From UBA4782 sp034429195 (GTDB lineage: Bacteria > Chloroflexota > Anaerolineae > Anaerolineales > Anaerolineaceae), in the NCBI GenBank assembly GCA_034429195.1, contig DAOUGQ010000018.1, positions 384,496-448,495 on the forward strand: a DNA stretch of 64,000 nucleotides. The letters are read 5' to 3'. The notes below the pieces were generated by a model. That model did not search any database. It was not told where the DNA came from and was given only the letters and a program-made list of their open reading frames with translations. A program made the translations under genes and the position numbers. Positions 18,645 to 27,478 of this stretch are shown in pieces (the first letter of the stretch is position 1; every line of letters begins with the position of its first letter).

Positions 18645-19220
18645 ATGGCTGACAAACCAAAAACTGGCTTTACCACTGTCGAACTTGTATTCATCGCAAT
18701 ATTGGGTGTGGTTTTCGGGATTGTGAACAATCTCATAGGTATCGTGTACACAGGGATTAACGCAGTTAATCCTACTGCCGCCTTGTTCTTTGCGCCATTC
18801 GGAATTGTGACTCTGCTTGCTGCATATGTCGTACGAAAACCAGGAGCAGCAATTCTGGCAGGTGTAATCAATGGGCTCGTACAATTCCTTGCTGGCAATC
18901 CTGCGGGTCTTTGGGCTCTCGCATTTGGTATTGCTCATGGCTTGGGTACTGAACTTGTTTTCTTCCTGTTCAAATACAAGAATTGGGGCTGGCTTGCATG
19001 CTTGTTGGCAGCAGGCGTAGATGGGCTCTTCAATTACGTCGTAGTTGTCTTTGCGTTTGGTCTTTACAACTACTATGACTTCTTTGGGATTCTTTGGAGA
19101 GGTCTGGTAACGTTCTTTACCAGCGGCATTGAAGCTGGTGTTCTTGGAAAACTTTTAGGAGACCTGTTAAAGAAAACCGGATTGCTAAAGAGCTTTCTTA
19201 TCTCAAAACAAGCAAGCTAA
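18645..19220 (+). CDS. ECF transporter substrate-binding (S) component, YkoE-like
   Basis: A 191-residue integral membrane protein with about five or six hydrophobic segments and the compact length typical of ECF S-components. Its sequence style (FTTVELVFIAILGVVFG at the N-terminus) matches the YkoE group, whose members are linked to hydroxymethylpyrimidine or thiamine precursors. It is followed directly by a double ATPase and a T-component gene, completing a YkoEDC-like importer. The 178 bases upstream contain no recognised gene or riboswitch; a TPP-type consensus was looked for and not seen. AAAGGAGGA precedes the ATG. Because of the catabolic surroundings, the substrate may be the heterocycle degraded by the island rather than a vitamin. 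Confidence 0.85.
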   Translation: MADKPKTGFTTVELVFIAILGVVFGIVNNLIGIVYTGINAVNPTAALFFAPFGIVTLLAAYVVRKPGAAILAGVINGLVQFLAGNPAGLWALAFGIAHGLGTELVFFLFKYKNWGWLACLLAAGVDGLFNYVVVVFAFGLYNYYDFFGILWRGLVTFFTSGIEAGVLGKLLGDLLKKTGLLKSFLISKQAS

Positions 19221-19239
19221 GCGCTGAAGGAGATGTAGA

Positions 19240-20994
19240 GTGTCCTCATCAATACCTTTGATAAGCATCCATAATCTATCCGTTACCTACGAAGATACTG
19301 ATCATGCTGTTCTGAACAATATCAATTTAGAAATTGGTGAAGGCGAACTGGTTCTTGTTTGTGGACCAACAGGCTGTGGTAAATCAACCCTTGCACAGGT
19401 GCTTAATGGCTTAATCCCTTATACACTGCCAGCAACAATAACTGGTGAAATTGAAGTATGCGGTAAAGATCCAAGAGTAACTACTACCCCCATTATGGCA
19501 CGTGAGGTTGGATTGGTTTTTCAAGATCCAGAAGGGCAGCTTTGTACTCTTTTTCTTGAAGACGAAATCGCTTTTGGACCCGAAAACTTGATGGTTCCGC
19601 ATGATGAATTGAAAAAAAGGGTCGACCACCTTTTAGATATCATCGCCTTGAATAAATTCAGATATGGATCAGTATTCGAGTTATCGGGTGGTCAAAAACA
19701 AAAGGTGAATATTGCCTCTGTCCTCGCAATGCAACCGAAAGTAATGGTCTTTGATATGCCTACCGCAAACCTCGATCCGATCGGCAGTATGGAAGTATTT
19801 AAACTTATCCGCAAATTGGTAAACGAAGAAGAATCAACATGCATCGTCATTGAAAATCGACTGGATGAACTTGTTCCTCTAGCAGATCGGATTATTGTTT
19901 TAACACAAGAAGGATCGATTGCATTTGATGGTACACCGTCAGAGGTCTTTCAACACAGCCAGGAAATTATGGATGGATTGGGAGTGGAATTGCCACAGGT
20001 TGTAGAACTTGTAGCAAGGATCAAGGAAAAATTTCCATCAACCTTAGAAAAAGAAATTCCACTCACGATTGATGATGCAACCCAATGGATGAGGACACTC
20101 ATCGATAAAAGAAAAGTTGAAATCTTCAAGGATATTAAATTTGAACAAGAAATTTCGATAAGTCAAAATGAAAACATTGTTGAAGTAAAGGATGTTCATT
20201 TTTCATATGGAAAAGGTCCTGAAATCCTCAAAGGTATTTCTTTTGATATGAAAAAGGGAGAAATGCTGGCAATCGTAGGAAATAATGGCTCTGGCAAAAC
20301 CACCCTCGTAAAACAATTGGTTGGTTTGTTAAAACCAACTGCGGGAGCAATAAAAGTTTGCGGAATGGATCTAAAAACATCCAACTTAGTTGACATTGCA
20401 GCCAGAGCCTCTTATGTATTCCAGTATCCAGAGCATCAATTTGTAGCTCAAGGCCAATCAGTATACGATGAAATTGCGTTTAATTTGCGTACCGCAGGTT
20501 ACGATGAAACGTATGTAAAGGAAAGAGTAGATCTGCTCATTGACAGGTGCCAACTTCATGGAAGAGAAACTGTCAGCCCGTTTATGCTTAGTGGTGGCGA
20601 AATGCGAACAGTCAGTGTTGCCTGCATGTTGAGTACGAAACCCGAATTGCTCATTCTGGACGAACCAACTTATGGGCAAGATCATCAACGAATTACCGCC
20701 TTGATGCTTCGACTAAAAGAATTACAGAAATCAGGAACAAGCGTGATCATGATCTCTCATGACATGAGGCTGGTAGCTGAATATGCATCAAAAGTACTAT
20801 TACTGAGTTATGGAGTGGTAGAGTTTTTAGGAGACCCAAAACAGCTCTTTGAAATGCCCGAATTGCTGCAAAAAGCTGCTCTTAAAGAACCTCCTGTCTG
20901 CACCATTGTGAGAAATCTGCAAGAAGCTGGGTATGACTTTCCAATTGGGATCATTACGACTTCCGCTTTCATGAATGCAATCAAGGTTAGGTGA
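19240..20994 (+). CDS. ECF transporter double ATP-binding protein, YkoD-like
   Basis: A 584-residue protein with two ABC ATPase domains in tandem. Domain 1 has Walker A GPTGCGKST (near residue 43) and signature LSGGQKQK. Its Walker B region reads VMVFDMPTANLD, so the usual catalytic Glu after the Asp is a Met. Domain 2 (from about residue 310) has Walker A GNNGSGKTT, signature LSGGEMRT and an intact Walker B LLILDEPTYG. The start is GTG with AAGGAG seven bases ahead. It powers the S and T components encoded on either side. The substitution suggests that only one of the two ATP sites is fully hydrolytic. Confidence 0.92.
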   Translation: MSSSIPLISIHNLSVTYEDTDHAVLNNINLEIGEGELVLVCGPTGCGKSTLAQVLNGLIPYTLPATITGEIEVCGKDPRVTTTPIMAREVGLVFQDPEGQLCTLFLEDEIAFGPENLMVPHDELKKRVDHLLDIIALNKFRYGSVFELSGGQKQKVNIASVLAMQPKVMVFDMPTANLDPIGSMEVFKLIRKLVNEEESTCIVIENRLDELVPLADRIIVLTQEGSIAFDGTPSEVFQHSQEIMDGLGVELPQVVELVARIKEKFPSTLEKEIPLTIDDATQWMRTLIDKRKVEIFKDIKFEQEISISQNENIVEVKDVHFSYGKGPEILKGISFDMKKGEMLAIVGNNGSGKTTLVKQLVGLLKPTAGAIKVCGMDLKTSNLVDIAARASYVFQYPEHQFVAQGQSVYDEIAFNLRTAGYDETYVKERVDLLIDRCQLHGRETVSPFMLSGGEMRTVSVACMLSTKPELLILDEPTYGQDHQRITALMLRLKELQKSGTSVIMISHDMRLVAEYASKVLLLSYGVVEFLGDPKQLFEMPELLQKAALKEPPVCTIVRNLQEAGYDFPIGIITTSAFMNAIKVR

Positions 20995-20999
20995 TCATC

Positions 21000-21785
21000 A
21001 TGTTTCAATATGCGCGGATTCCTTCAACTTTAGAAAAATTTGATGCCATGAGTAAATTCTTTTGGGTTATATGTGTGGCAGTTTTGGTCTTTATTTACCC
21101 ACCCGAATATAACCTGATTCTATTCATTTTACTCCTGCTGATAGCAATTTTTCTTGGACATATCAATTATGGACGATTAAAAGGCGCTCTTTCAATTTTA
21201 CTGGCGTTAGCTTTTCTTTTTCTACTGGGAGGTTTTTCTTATAAAGGAGAAGTACCGCTTTTCGCAATTGGCAACCTGGTTTATTACAAAGAAGGTTTAA
21301 TTGTTCGAGGCGCCTCTGCTGCCAGAATACTCAATATTATGTTATCATCGATGCTGTTTGTCTGGGTCACCAATCCTCGAGACTTTGTTAACGGGCTTGT
21401 CCAGCTCGGTATGCCTTATCGGATTGCTTTTACAATTTTTGTTGGTCTGAATTACATTCCTATTCTTACGAATGAAATGGGTTACATCTCAGACGCTCAA
21501 AAATTGCGCGGACTCAGGCGAGACAAAAGCTTAAAAGGTCGCCTTATTCAATATAAAACCTTTCTTGTTGCCGTGCTTCTTCGCAGCTTACGGAAAACTC
21601 AGATAACTGCATTTGCCCTGGACAGCAAAGCATTTGGCGCAAACACCAAACGCACCTATCTGAACCAATTTCATTGGAGTATTGGAGGAGTAAGCTGGTT
21701 AATTGTTTGGATACTTCTTGTAGTTGCCAGCTTAATAGCAGGAGTAGGTTTACATTTATTTACTGGACACCTTTTAGCATACTGA
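21000..21785 (+). CDS. ECF transporter transmembrane (T) component, YkoC/EcfT-like
   Basis: A protein of about 261 residues with five or six hydrophobic segments. The EcfT signature region includes DAQKLRGLRRDKSLKGR (an Ala-Arg-Gly-like coupling motif that contacts the ATPases) near residue 164. A GTG at 20991 overlaps the previous stop and could be the start; the ATG at 21000 is preferred because AGGTGA lies six bases ahead of it. It couples the ATPases to the S-component of the same operon. Confidence 0.88.
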   Translation: MFQYARIPSTLEKFDAMSKFFWVICVAVLVFIYPPEYNLILFILLLLIAIFLGHINYGRLKGALSILLALAFLFLLGGFSYKGEVPLFAIGNLVYYKEGLIVRGASAARILNIMLSSMLFVWVTNPRDFVNGLVQLGMPYRIAFTIFVGLNYIPILTNEMGYISDAQKLRGLRRDKSLKGRLIQYKTFLVAVLLRSLRKTQITAFALDSKAFGANTKRTYLNQFHWSIGGVSWLIVWILLVVASLIAGVGLHLFTGHLLAY

Positions 21786-21801
21786 TTTAGAGGTGAGTTT
21801 T

Positions 21802-22788
21802 TTGTCCACTGTTTCACATATCAATCATAAGCAATCTCGTTTTGGTAAAGGGGAGGTATGGGCTTTGGTTTCAGCAATAGCCTATGCTGCGGATAATTTA
21901 TTTGCATCTCATGCAGTTACAGGCAATGGATTGGATGCTGTAATGGGTGTAGTTTTACGTGCCTTGCCCGTAATGACATTTGCAATAATTATGAGTTTCT
22001 TTGCAAAGAAACGCAATCCTGAGTGTGTATCTATTTTTAGTAATTGGAAATTCATTGTGGCAATATTTGCCCACGGTTTATTAACATTCGTTATTGGCAA
22101 TACTCTATTATTCAATGGATTTAAACTGGGTGGAGTGCTGGTTACCACACCATTATTAGGTACAAATGTTTTGTGGAGTGCAATTATCGCTTCCGTCCTA
22201 TTGCATGAAGTTCTAAATAAACGGATGCTCAGTGGGATCCTTGTCAGTATTGCTGGTGTATTCCTGCTTCGAATTGGTCAGAATACCAATGCAGCCTTGC
22301 CAGCAACATGGCTGAATGCAGTTCCTTTGGCATTAACAACCGCTTTTTGTTGGGCGTTAGCGGGAGTATTGATCACTTATGCAATGCGTAACAATGTAGA
22401 TCGGTTTCAAGCACTGGCTTTTTCATTATTCTGTAGCCAGATACTGATGAATATATATCTTGCTACAACTGGCAAATTTTCTTTATATTGGACTGCTCCA
22501 AAGAGTTTGATTTTTAGTGTTCTTGTAGCTGGATTGTTCAATACGGTAGCTTTAGTTAGTGTTACCACTGCTATGCAATATACATCTGTCGCAAGTGCAG
22601 GTACTGTGAGTTCTCTGCAGGTTGCTTTTGCACCAACCCTGGCTTGGATTTTCCTGGGCGAAAAAATGAATTTACTATATGTTTTTAGTATCGCACTAAT
22701 CCTGTTTGGAGTCATACTAACACAACGCGCAAAACTCAATGGCGCTGTAAAAAAACCACCAAAAAAGAAGGAACAGATAACTACATGA
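21802..22788 (+). CDS. EamA/DMT-superfamily permease
   Basis: About 328 residues with ten predicted membrane segments in two homologous halves, as in EamA (drug/metabolite transporter) proteins. The frame also allows a GTG at 21793, but the best ribosome site (AGAGGTGAG, 21789-21797) overlaps that codon and is properly spaced for the TTG at 21802. The C-terminus is lysine-rich and cytoplasmic. It overlaps the acyl-CoA synthetase gene by four bases (ATGA) and so is in the same operon. It probably exports a product or imports a substrate of the island; specificity cannot be read from sequence. Confidence 0.8.
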   Translation: MSTVSHINHKQSRFGKGEVWALVSAIAYAADNLFASHAVTGNGLDAVMGVVLRALPVMTFAIIMSFFAKKRNPECVSIFSNWKFIVAIFAHGLLTFVIGNTLLFNGFKLGGVLVTTPLLGTNVLWSAIIASVLLHEVLNKRMLSGILVSIAGVFLLRIGQNTNAALPATWLNAVPLALTTAFCWALAGVLITYAMRNNVDRFQALAFSLFCSQILMNIYLATTGKFSLYWTAPKSLIFSVLVAGLFNTVALVSVTTAMQYTSVASAGTVSSLQVAFAPTLAWIFLGEKMNLLYVFSIALILFGVILTQRAKLNGAVKKPPKKKEQITT

Positions 22789-24155
22789 ACAAAATGATAG
22801 AAGCTTCTTCGAATATCGAACGCTTTTTTAATGCTCACGCAGTAGCGATCATAGGAGCTTCTACCAATCCCGAGAAATTAGGACATGTCATATTATCAAA
22901 CATTATTGCAGGTGGTTTTCAAGGAAAGATCTACCCGATAAATCCGAAAGAGAAGGAAATTCTCGGATTTCCTGTTTATGCTTCAATAAATGAAATACCC
23001 GATAAGATTGATCTTGCCGTAATTGTTATCCCAGCTGCATCCGTGCCAGAAACATTACGGCAAGCAGTCGTAAAAGGTGCAGGTGCAGCCATCATTATCA
23101 GTGGTGGCTTTCGAGAAGCTGGTAGAGTGGACCTGGAAAACGAGTTGCTGGATATTGTTGCAGAGACAGGCATCCGGCTAGTTGGTCCAAATTGCCAGGG
23201 AATCAACTATATTCCAAATAAATTATGCGCATCATGGCCTATCATTACTACACCAGGGAGCATGGCAATTATTTCTCAAAGCGGTACAGTTGCAGCGACC
23301 ATTGCTGGCTGGGCTGAAGAAGAGAATTGGGGTATTTCCGCTTCAGTTAGTCTGGGAAACCAGATAGATGTCAATGAAACAGATCTTTTAGAATATTTTG
23401 CGAGTGATCCAAATATTCGTTCGATTGCTCTTTATCTGGAAGGTGCAAAAGATGGCCGTAGGTTTCTTAATGTTGCGCATAAAATGGTATCTACAAAACC
23501 TTTGATCGTCCTCAAATCAGGACGTACTTCTGGTGGTCAACGAGCTGCAGCATCACATACGAAATCTATGGCAGGTAAGGATGAAATTTTCGATGCAGCC
23601 TGCCGGCAATTTGGGATTGTACGTGCTGCTGATATTGAAGGTCTGTATGATCTTTCCAAAGGCCTTGCCAGTTTGAAACCAGGTAAAGGCAGGCGGTTGA
23701 TGATCATAACAAGTTCAGGTGGCTCTGGCATATTAGCGGTAGATAAGGCTGAAAAATGCGGATTGATCATTGAACCATTACCAGAGATTGTGAAAGAAAA
23801 ACTGAAAAATACAGAAATTCCTGCAAATGCAACTTTGGCTAATCCTCTTGATTTGACTGTGGCAACTGCATCCGAGTTTAAAAACGCATTGCAGGTTCTT
23901 TCAGAATTCGATCTGGCTGATCTTTACCTGATCATTTTTGGTGATCCTATCCCAGGAGCAGCTGCTACATCTATTTGGTTGAGAGACAAAATTGGTTCAA
24001 AAGTAGCTGTTGCATATCTTGGCGGCGGTGAAGTAGAAAGACAAGAAAGAAAGATAATGCATCAAGAAGGAATTCCCGTATTTTCGACACCCGAACGAGC
24101 AGTGAATGCTTTGGGTGCTGTCGTCTGGACAGAACAATATAAGAATAACCATTGA
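22785..24155 (+). CDS. ADP-forming acyl-CoA synthetase, alpha subunit
   Basis: A 456-residue protein with CoA-binding and ligase-CoA domains: AVAIIGASTNPEKLGH near residue 16, GPNCQGINY near 137, SQSGTVAATI, and SHTKSMAG near 257, where the His is the phosphorylated residue of the ADP-forming acetyl-CoA synthetase family. The beta subunit (ATP-grasp) is encoded separately at 26765, on the other side of the indolepyruvate oxidoreductase genes. The enzyme converts an acyl-CoA plus ADP and phosphate to the acid plus ATP. It would capture energy from the acyl-CoA made by the neighbouring oxidoreductase, as in amino-acid-fermenting archaea. Confidence 0.9.
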   Translation: MNKMIEASSNIERFFNAHAVAIIGASTNPEKLGHVILSNIIAGGFQGKIYPINPKEKEILGFPVYASINEIPDKIDLAVIVIPAASVPETLRQAVVKGAGAAIIISGGFREAGRVDLENELLDIVAETGIRLVGPNCQGINYIPNKLCASWPIITTPGSMAIISQSGTVAATIAGWAEEENWGISASVSLGNQIDVNETDLLEYFASDPNIRSIALYLEGAKDGRRFLNVAHKMVSTKPLIVLKSGRTSGGQRAAASHTKSMAGKDEIFDAACRQFGIVRAADIEGLYDLSKGLASLKPGKGRRLMIITSSGGSGILAVDKAEKCGLIIEPLPEIVKEKLKNTEIPANATLANPLDLTVATASEFKNALQVLSEFDLADLYLIIFGDPIPGAAATSIWLRDKIGSKVAVAYLGGGEVERQERKIMHQEGIPVFSTPERAVNALGAVVWTEQYKNNH

Positions 24156-24188
24156 TCGATCTAATCTCTTCGTGAAGGAGCGAGAACT

Positions 24189-26138
24189 TTGAACAAGGTA
24201 TCTAATCCACCCGCGGGTAAGAAGATGGTATTGCTTGGAAATGAAGCTATCGCAAGAGGTGCCATTGAAGCAGGAGTAAAAGTGGTTACTGCCTACCCAG
24301 GTACTCCAAGCTCTGAAATTGTTGAAACTTTGCTTGAGTGTTCGCAGGATCTGGGCTTTTATGCAGAGTGGAGTGTCAACGAAAAAGTGTCGTTTGAAGT
24401 TTCTATTGGGGCATCCTTGATGGGTGTTCGTGCATTAACTGCCTTAAAGGGAGCGGGTCTTAATGTCATCATGGATATGTTAATGACTATCCCATATACC
24501 GGTACACGAGGCGGTTTTGTTCTGGTAGTTGCTGATGACCCTGGAGCACATTATTCCTCGAATGAGCAAGACTCGCGATTTGCTGCTCAATGGGCAAACC
24601 TGTTGTGTCTTGAACCTGAAAGTCAACAAGAAGCAAAAGAAATGACAAAAGCTGCATTCGAGTTTTCAGAAAGGCTTGAATTGCCCGTAATTGTTCGCTC
24701 AGCAACTCGCCTTTCACATTGCAGTGGAGTAGTAGAGATTGGCAACATTGAAGGATCTCAAATGGAACCCGGGTTTAATAAACATTACAAGTTGCCTTTT
24801 CGATGGAATGTTTATGGCCCTCCTGGAACAGAAGGAAAGCATATCTGGCAATTAAACCAGCTTACTTATATTCGAGAGTTAGTCGATAAAATAAAATTTA
24901 ATCAGGTAGAAAAAGGCTCATCACCCGTAGCCATCATATCAAGCGGTATGGGTACAGCGTATTCAAGAGAAGCAGTTCGGGAATTAAAACAAAATGGCAA
25001 TCTTTGGTTTGTAAAAATTGGAACCCCCTATCCTTTGCCTGAAGAAAAATTGATACCTGTTCTGCAAAATTGTAAAAAAATCCTGGTGGTTGAAGATGGC
25101 GATCCATTGATTGAAACCCAACTTCGGGTATTGGCACAACAAAAGGGCATCTCAGTAAAGTTATTTGGTAAAACTGGTGAAGGAGTTCTTCAACTCCATG
25201 GCGAGCTGACAACAGATAAAGTTGTAAGTGCTCTTGCCAAGGTTTTAGATCTCAAATTACCCAATGATGATGCGAGAAAAGCTGTAAAAACCAAGCTGGA
25301 AGCATTAGTTCCTCCACGTTCTTCAACTCTTTGTGCAGGATGCCCACATTTAGGTTCTTATTGGGCAATTAAAAAAGCTTTGATATCTGGAAAAGAAAAT
25401 GTTCCTGTTGTTAATGGTGATATTGGTTGTTATGAACAGGCAGGATACGGGGTCAAAGGAGTAGTACCTGAGACTAATGAGTTACCTTCGGTTCGATATT
25501 CTTCCAAATTACCATATGATTTTCTAGACACACTCCATATCATGGGTTCTGGCATTTCATTGGCACAGGGTGAAGCGCGTTCGGGTATCGAGACAGGCCA
25601 ATATTGGGCGGTCGCAGGGGACTCCACCTTCTTTCATTCCTGCATGCCTGGGTTAGTGAATGCTGTCTGGAATGGAACAAAGATTACTTTTGTTGTTATG
25701 GATAATTCCTGGACGTCTATGACTGGGCATCAGGTGTGCCCGGCAACAGGTTTAAATCCCCGCAACCAGACAACAAAAATTATCCCCATCGAAGATGTGG
25801 CAAAAAGTCTAGGCATAGAGTTTATCGAAGTTGTTGATCCTTATGATCTTGCAGAAACGGGTGAAGCAATGAAAAGAGCATCTGCGTTTGATGGTCCTTC
25901 AGTCGTCATTGCCAGACGTGAATGTGTGCTTCAAGTTTTGAGAAGAGAGGGGAAGCAGCAACCAAAGACCTCAGTGGACAATGATCGCTGCACTGGGTGT
26001 AAAACATGCTTACAACTTGGTTGTCCAGCGATCACTTTTAACGACAAAAAGGCAGGAATCGATGGGCTCTTATGTGTAAATTGTGGTATGTGTGCTCAAA
26101 TTTGTCCAGTAAAAGCGATCGTTGAGGAGAAAGCGTAA
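24189..26138 (+). CDS. iorA: Indolepyruvate ferredoxin oxidoreductase, alpha subunit
   Basis: A 649-residue protein of typical IorA length. It has a pyrimidine-binding N-terminal domain (AYPGTPSSEI near residue 38), a thiamine-diphosphate domain with CAGCPHLGSYW, GDIGCYEQAGYG and GDSTFFH...NAVWNGT, and a C-terminal ferredoxin domain with CTGCKTC and CVNCGMCAQICP. The start is TTG, preceded by GAAGGAG. It oxidatively decarboxylates aryl or other 2-oxoacids to acyl-CoA, reducing ferredoxin. It is followed by iorB with a one-base overlap. Here the 2-oxoacid may come from the amino acid left by the upstream pathway. Confidence 0.93.
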   Translation: MNKVSNPPAGKKMVLLGNEAIARGAIEAGVKVVTAYPGTPSSEIVETLLECSQDLGFYAEWSVNEKVSFEVSIGASLMGVRALTALKGAGLNVIMDMLMTIPYTGTRGGFVLVVADDPGAHYSSNEQDSRFAAQWANLLCLEPESQQEAKEMTKAAFEFSERLELPVIVRSATRLSHCSGVVEIGNIEGSQMEPGFNKHYKLPFRWNVYGPPGTEGKHIWQLNQLTYIRELVDKIKFNQVEKGSSPVAIISSGMGTAYSREAVRELKQNGNLWFVKIGTPYPLPEEKLIPVLQNCKKILVVEDGDPLIETQLRVLAQQKGISVKLFGKTGEGVLQLHGELTTDKVVSALAKVLDLKLPNDDARKAVKTKLEALVPPRSSTLCAGCPHLGSYWAIKKALISGKENVPVVNGDIGCYEQAGYGVKGVVPETNELPSVRYSSKLPYDFLDTLHIMGSGISLAQGEARSGIETGQYWAVAGDSTFFHSCMPGLVNAVWNGTKITFVVMDNSWTSMTGHQVCPATGLNPRNQTTKIIPIEDVAKSLGIEFIEVVDPYDLAETGEAMKRASAFDGPSVVIARRECVLQVLRREGKQQPKTSVDNDRCTGCKTCLQLGCPAITFNDKKAGIDGLLCVNCGMCAQICPVKAIVEEKA

Positions 26139-26749
26139 TGAATAATAACTCTATTGTGACCAACATTATTGTTTCTGGGGTTGGAGGACAAGGAAGCATC
26201 CTCACTTCCCATCTACTTGCTGAAGCCGCATTGATCGAAGGACATGAAGTAAAGCTGGCTGAAACGTTTGGCGCAGCTACGAGAGGCGGCTCTGTTTATG
26301 CGCATGTACGCGTTGGAGAAGTCTGGGCACCTATGATGCGAGAGGATGAGGCTGATGCAGTAATATCATTGGAACCTCTGGAGGGATTACGAGTAGGTTT
26401 GAAGTTTCTAAAACCTGGCGGATCTGCCATAATCAATACGCATCCATGGTATCCAGTTGATGTAACGGTTGGAAGAGCGAAATACCCCAGTATTTCTACA
26501 ATTATTGATGCGTTTAGGAAGATTAACGCAAATATTCACTGTATTGATGCCACTTCTCTTGCTTTAGAAGCTGGTGATTCACGTGCAGTTAACAGTGTTG
26601 TGCTTGGTGGTCTAATAGCATTAGATATCTTGCCCATTACCCGAGAGAGTATTTTTACAGCCATGTCGGAAAAATGGAAAGAAAAGCTCGTCCGAATTAA
26701 TGAAAAAGCATTTGACCTGGGTTTTGATTATATAAAAAGCATCATCTGA
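26138..26749 (+). CDS. iorB: Indolepyruvate ferredoxin oxidoreductase, beta subunit
   Basis: A 203-residue gamma/beta-type subunit of 2-oxoacid:ferredoxin oxidoreductases. It starts with the SGVGGQGSIL motif (near residue 14), then AETFGAATRGGSVYAHVR. It overlaps iorA by one base (TAATG). The length and motifs match IorB. Together the two form the indolepyruvate-type enzyme. Confidence 0.92.
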   Translation: MNNNSIVTNIIVSGVGGQGSILTSHLLAEAALIEGHEVKLAETFGAATRGGSVYAHVRVGEVWAPMMREDEADAVISLEPLEGLRVGLKFLKPGGSAIINTHPWYPVDVTVGRAKYPSISTIIDAFRKINANIHCIDATSLALEAGDSRAVNSVVLGGLIALDILPITRESIFTAMSEKWKEKLVRINEKAFDLGFDYIKSII

Positions 26750-26764
26750 CAACAAGGAGAATGG

Positions 26765-27421
26765 ATGCCTACATTTTCACTCTTACCTGAGCCAGAAGCA
26801 ATTATGCTATTGGAAAAGAACCAGCTGCCATACCCGGAGAACGGTTATGCAAAATCTTCGGATGAAGCCATCGAATTTGCAAATAAGATCGGGTATCCTG
26901 TTGTCTTAAAAATTGTTTCAAATGATGTTATCCATAAAAGCGACATTGGAGGAGTAAAAACCAACCTGCAAACACCTGGAGATGTTCACCGTGCCTTTAT
27001 TGATATTTATACTAATTTGCTTGAACACATCCCTAATGCTAAGTTTGATGGAATTCTTGTCTGCAAACAAGCTGAAACAGGTATAGAACTGATTGTTGGT
27101 GGTATTCAAGATGTGATGTTTGGACCTTGTCTAATGGTAGGCTTGGGAGGAATTTTTGCAGAGGTATTAAGAGACGTATCTTTTCGTATTATTCCTTTTA
27201 AAAAAATTGACGCTATAGAGATGCTACAAGAACTAAAAGGATATTCAATATTATTAGGTGTACGTGGCGGAGAAAAAGCAGATATTGATGCGTTGGCTGA
27301 ATTTCTTGTAAAAATCTCAACTTTTCTTTTTGAAAACCCCTGGATAATGGAGGTTGACTTTAACCCTGTAAGGATTAAGGGAAATAAAATCACAATTTTA
27401 GATGCACGTATCTTTTATTAA
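26765..27421 (+). CDS. ADP-forming acyl-CoA synthetase, beta subunit (ATP-grasp)
   Basis: A 218-residue ATP-grasp protein matching the beta subunit of ADP-forming acetyl-CoA synthetases: YPVVLKIVSNDVIHKSDIGGVK near residue 46, GGIQDVMFGP near 113 and EVDFNPV near the C-terminus. AAGGAGA precedes the ATG. Separation from the alpha subunit gene by iorAB suggests that the whole block is one energy-conserving unit. It is the last + strand gene of the island; the next gene is on the opposite strand after 57 bases, with no clear terminator hairpin between them. Confidence 0.9.
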   Translation: MPTFSLLPEPEAIMLLEKNQLPYPENGYAKSSDEAIEFANKIGYPVVLKIVSNDVIHKSDIGGVKTNLQTPGDVHRAFIDIYTNLLEHIPNAKFDGILVCKQAETGIELIVGGIQDVMFGPCLMVGLGGIFAEVLRDVSFRIIPFKKIDAIEMLQELKGYSILLGVRGGEKADIDALAEFLVKISTFLFENPWIMEVDFNPVRIKGNKITILDARIFY

Positions 27422-27478
27422 GAGTTTCTTTTCAGAATCTTCTTATTGTCCATCCTACTGAAATTGCAATGTTTTATA

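Noticed and set aside
18527..18655. A short GTG-started frame of about 42 codons ahead of the ECF S-component
   Set aside because: It overlaps the ribosome site and start of the S-component, and its product shows no recognisable feature.
27422..27478. A terminator between the catabolic island and the convergent exporter gene
   Set aside because: Only a weak ATTATT/AATAAT pairing is present, without a stable stem.
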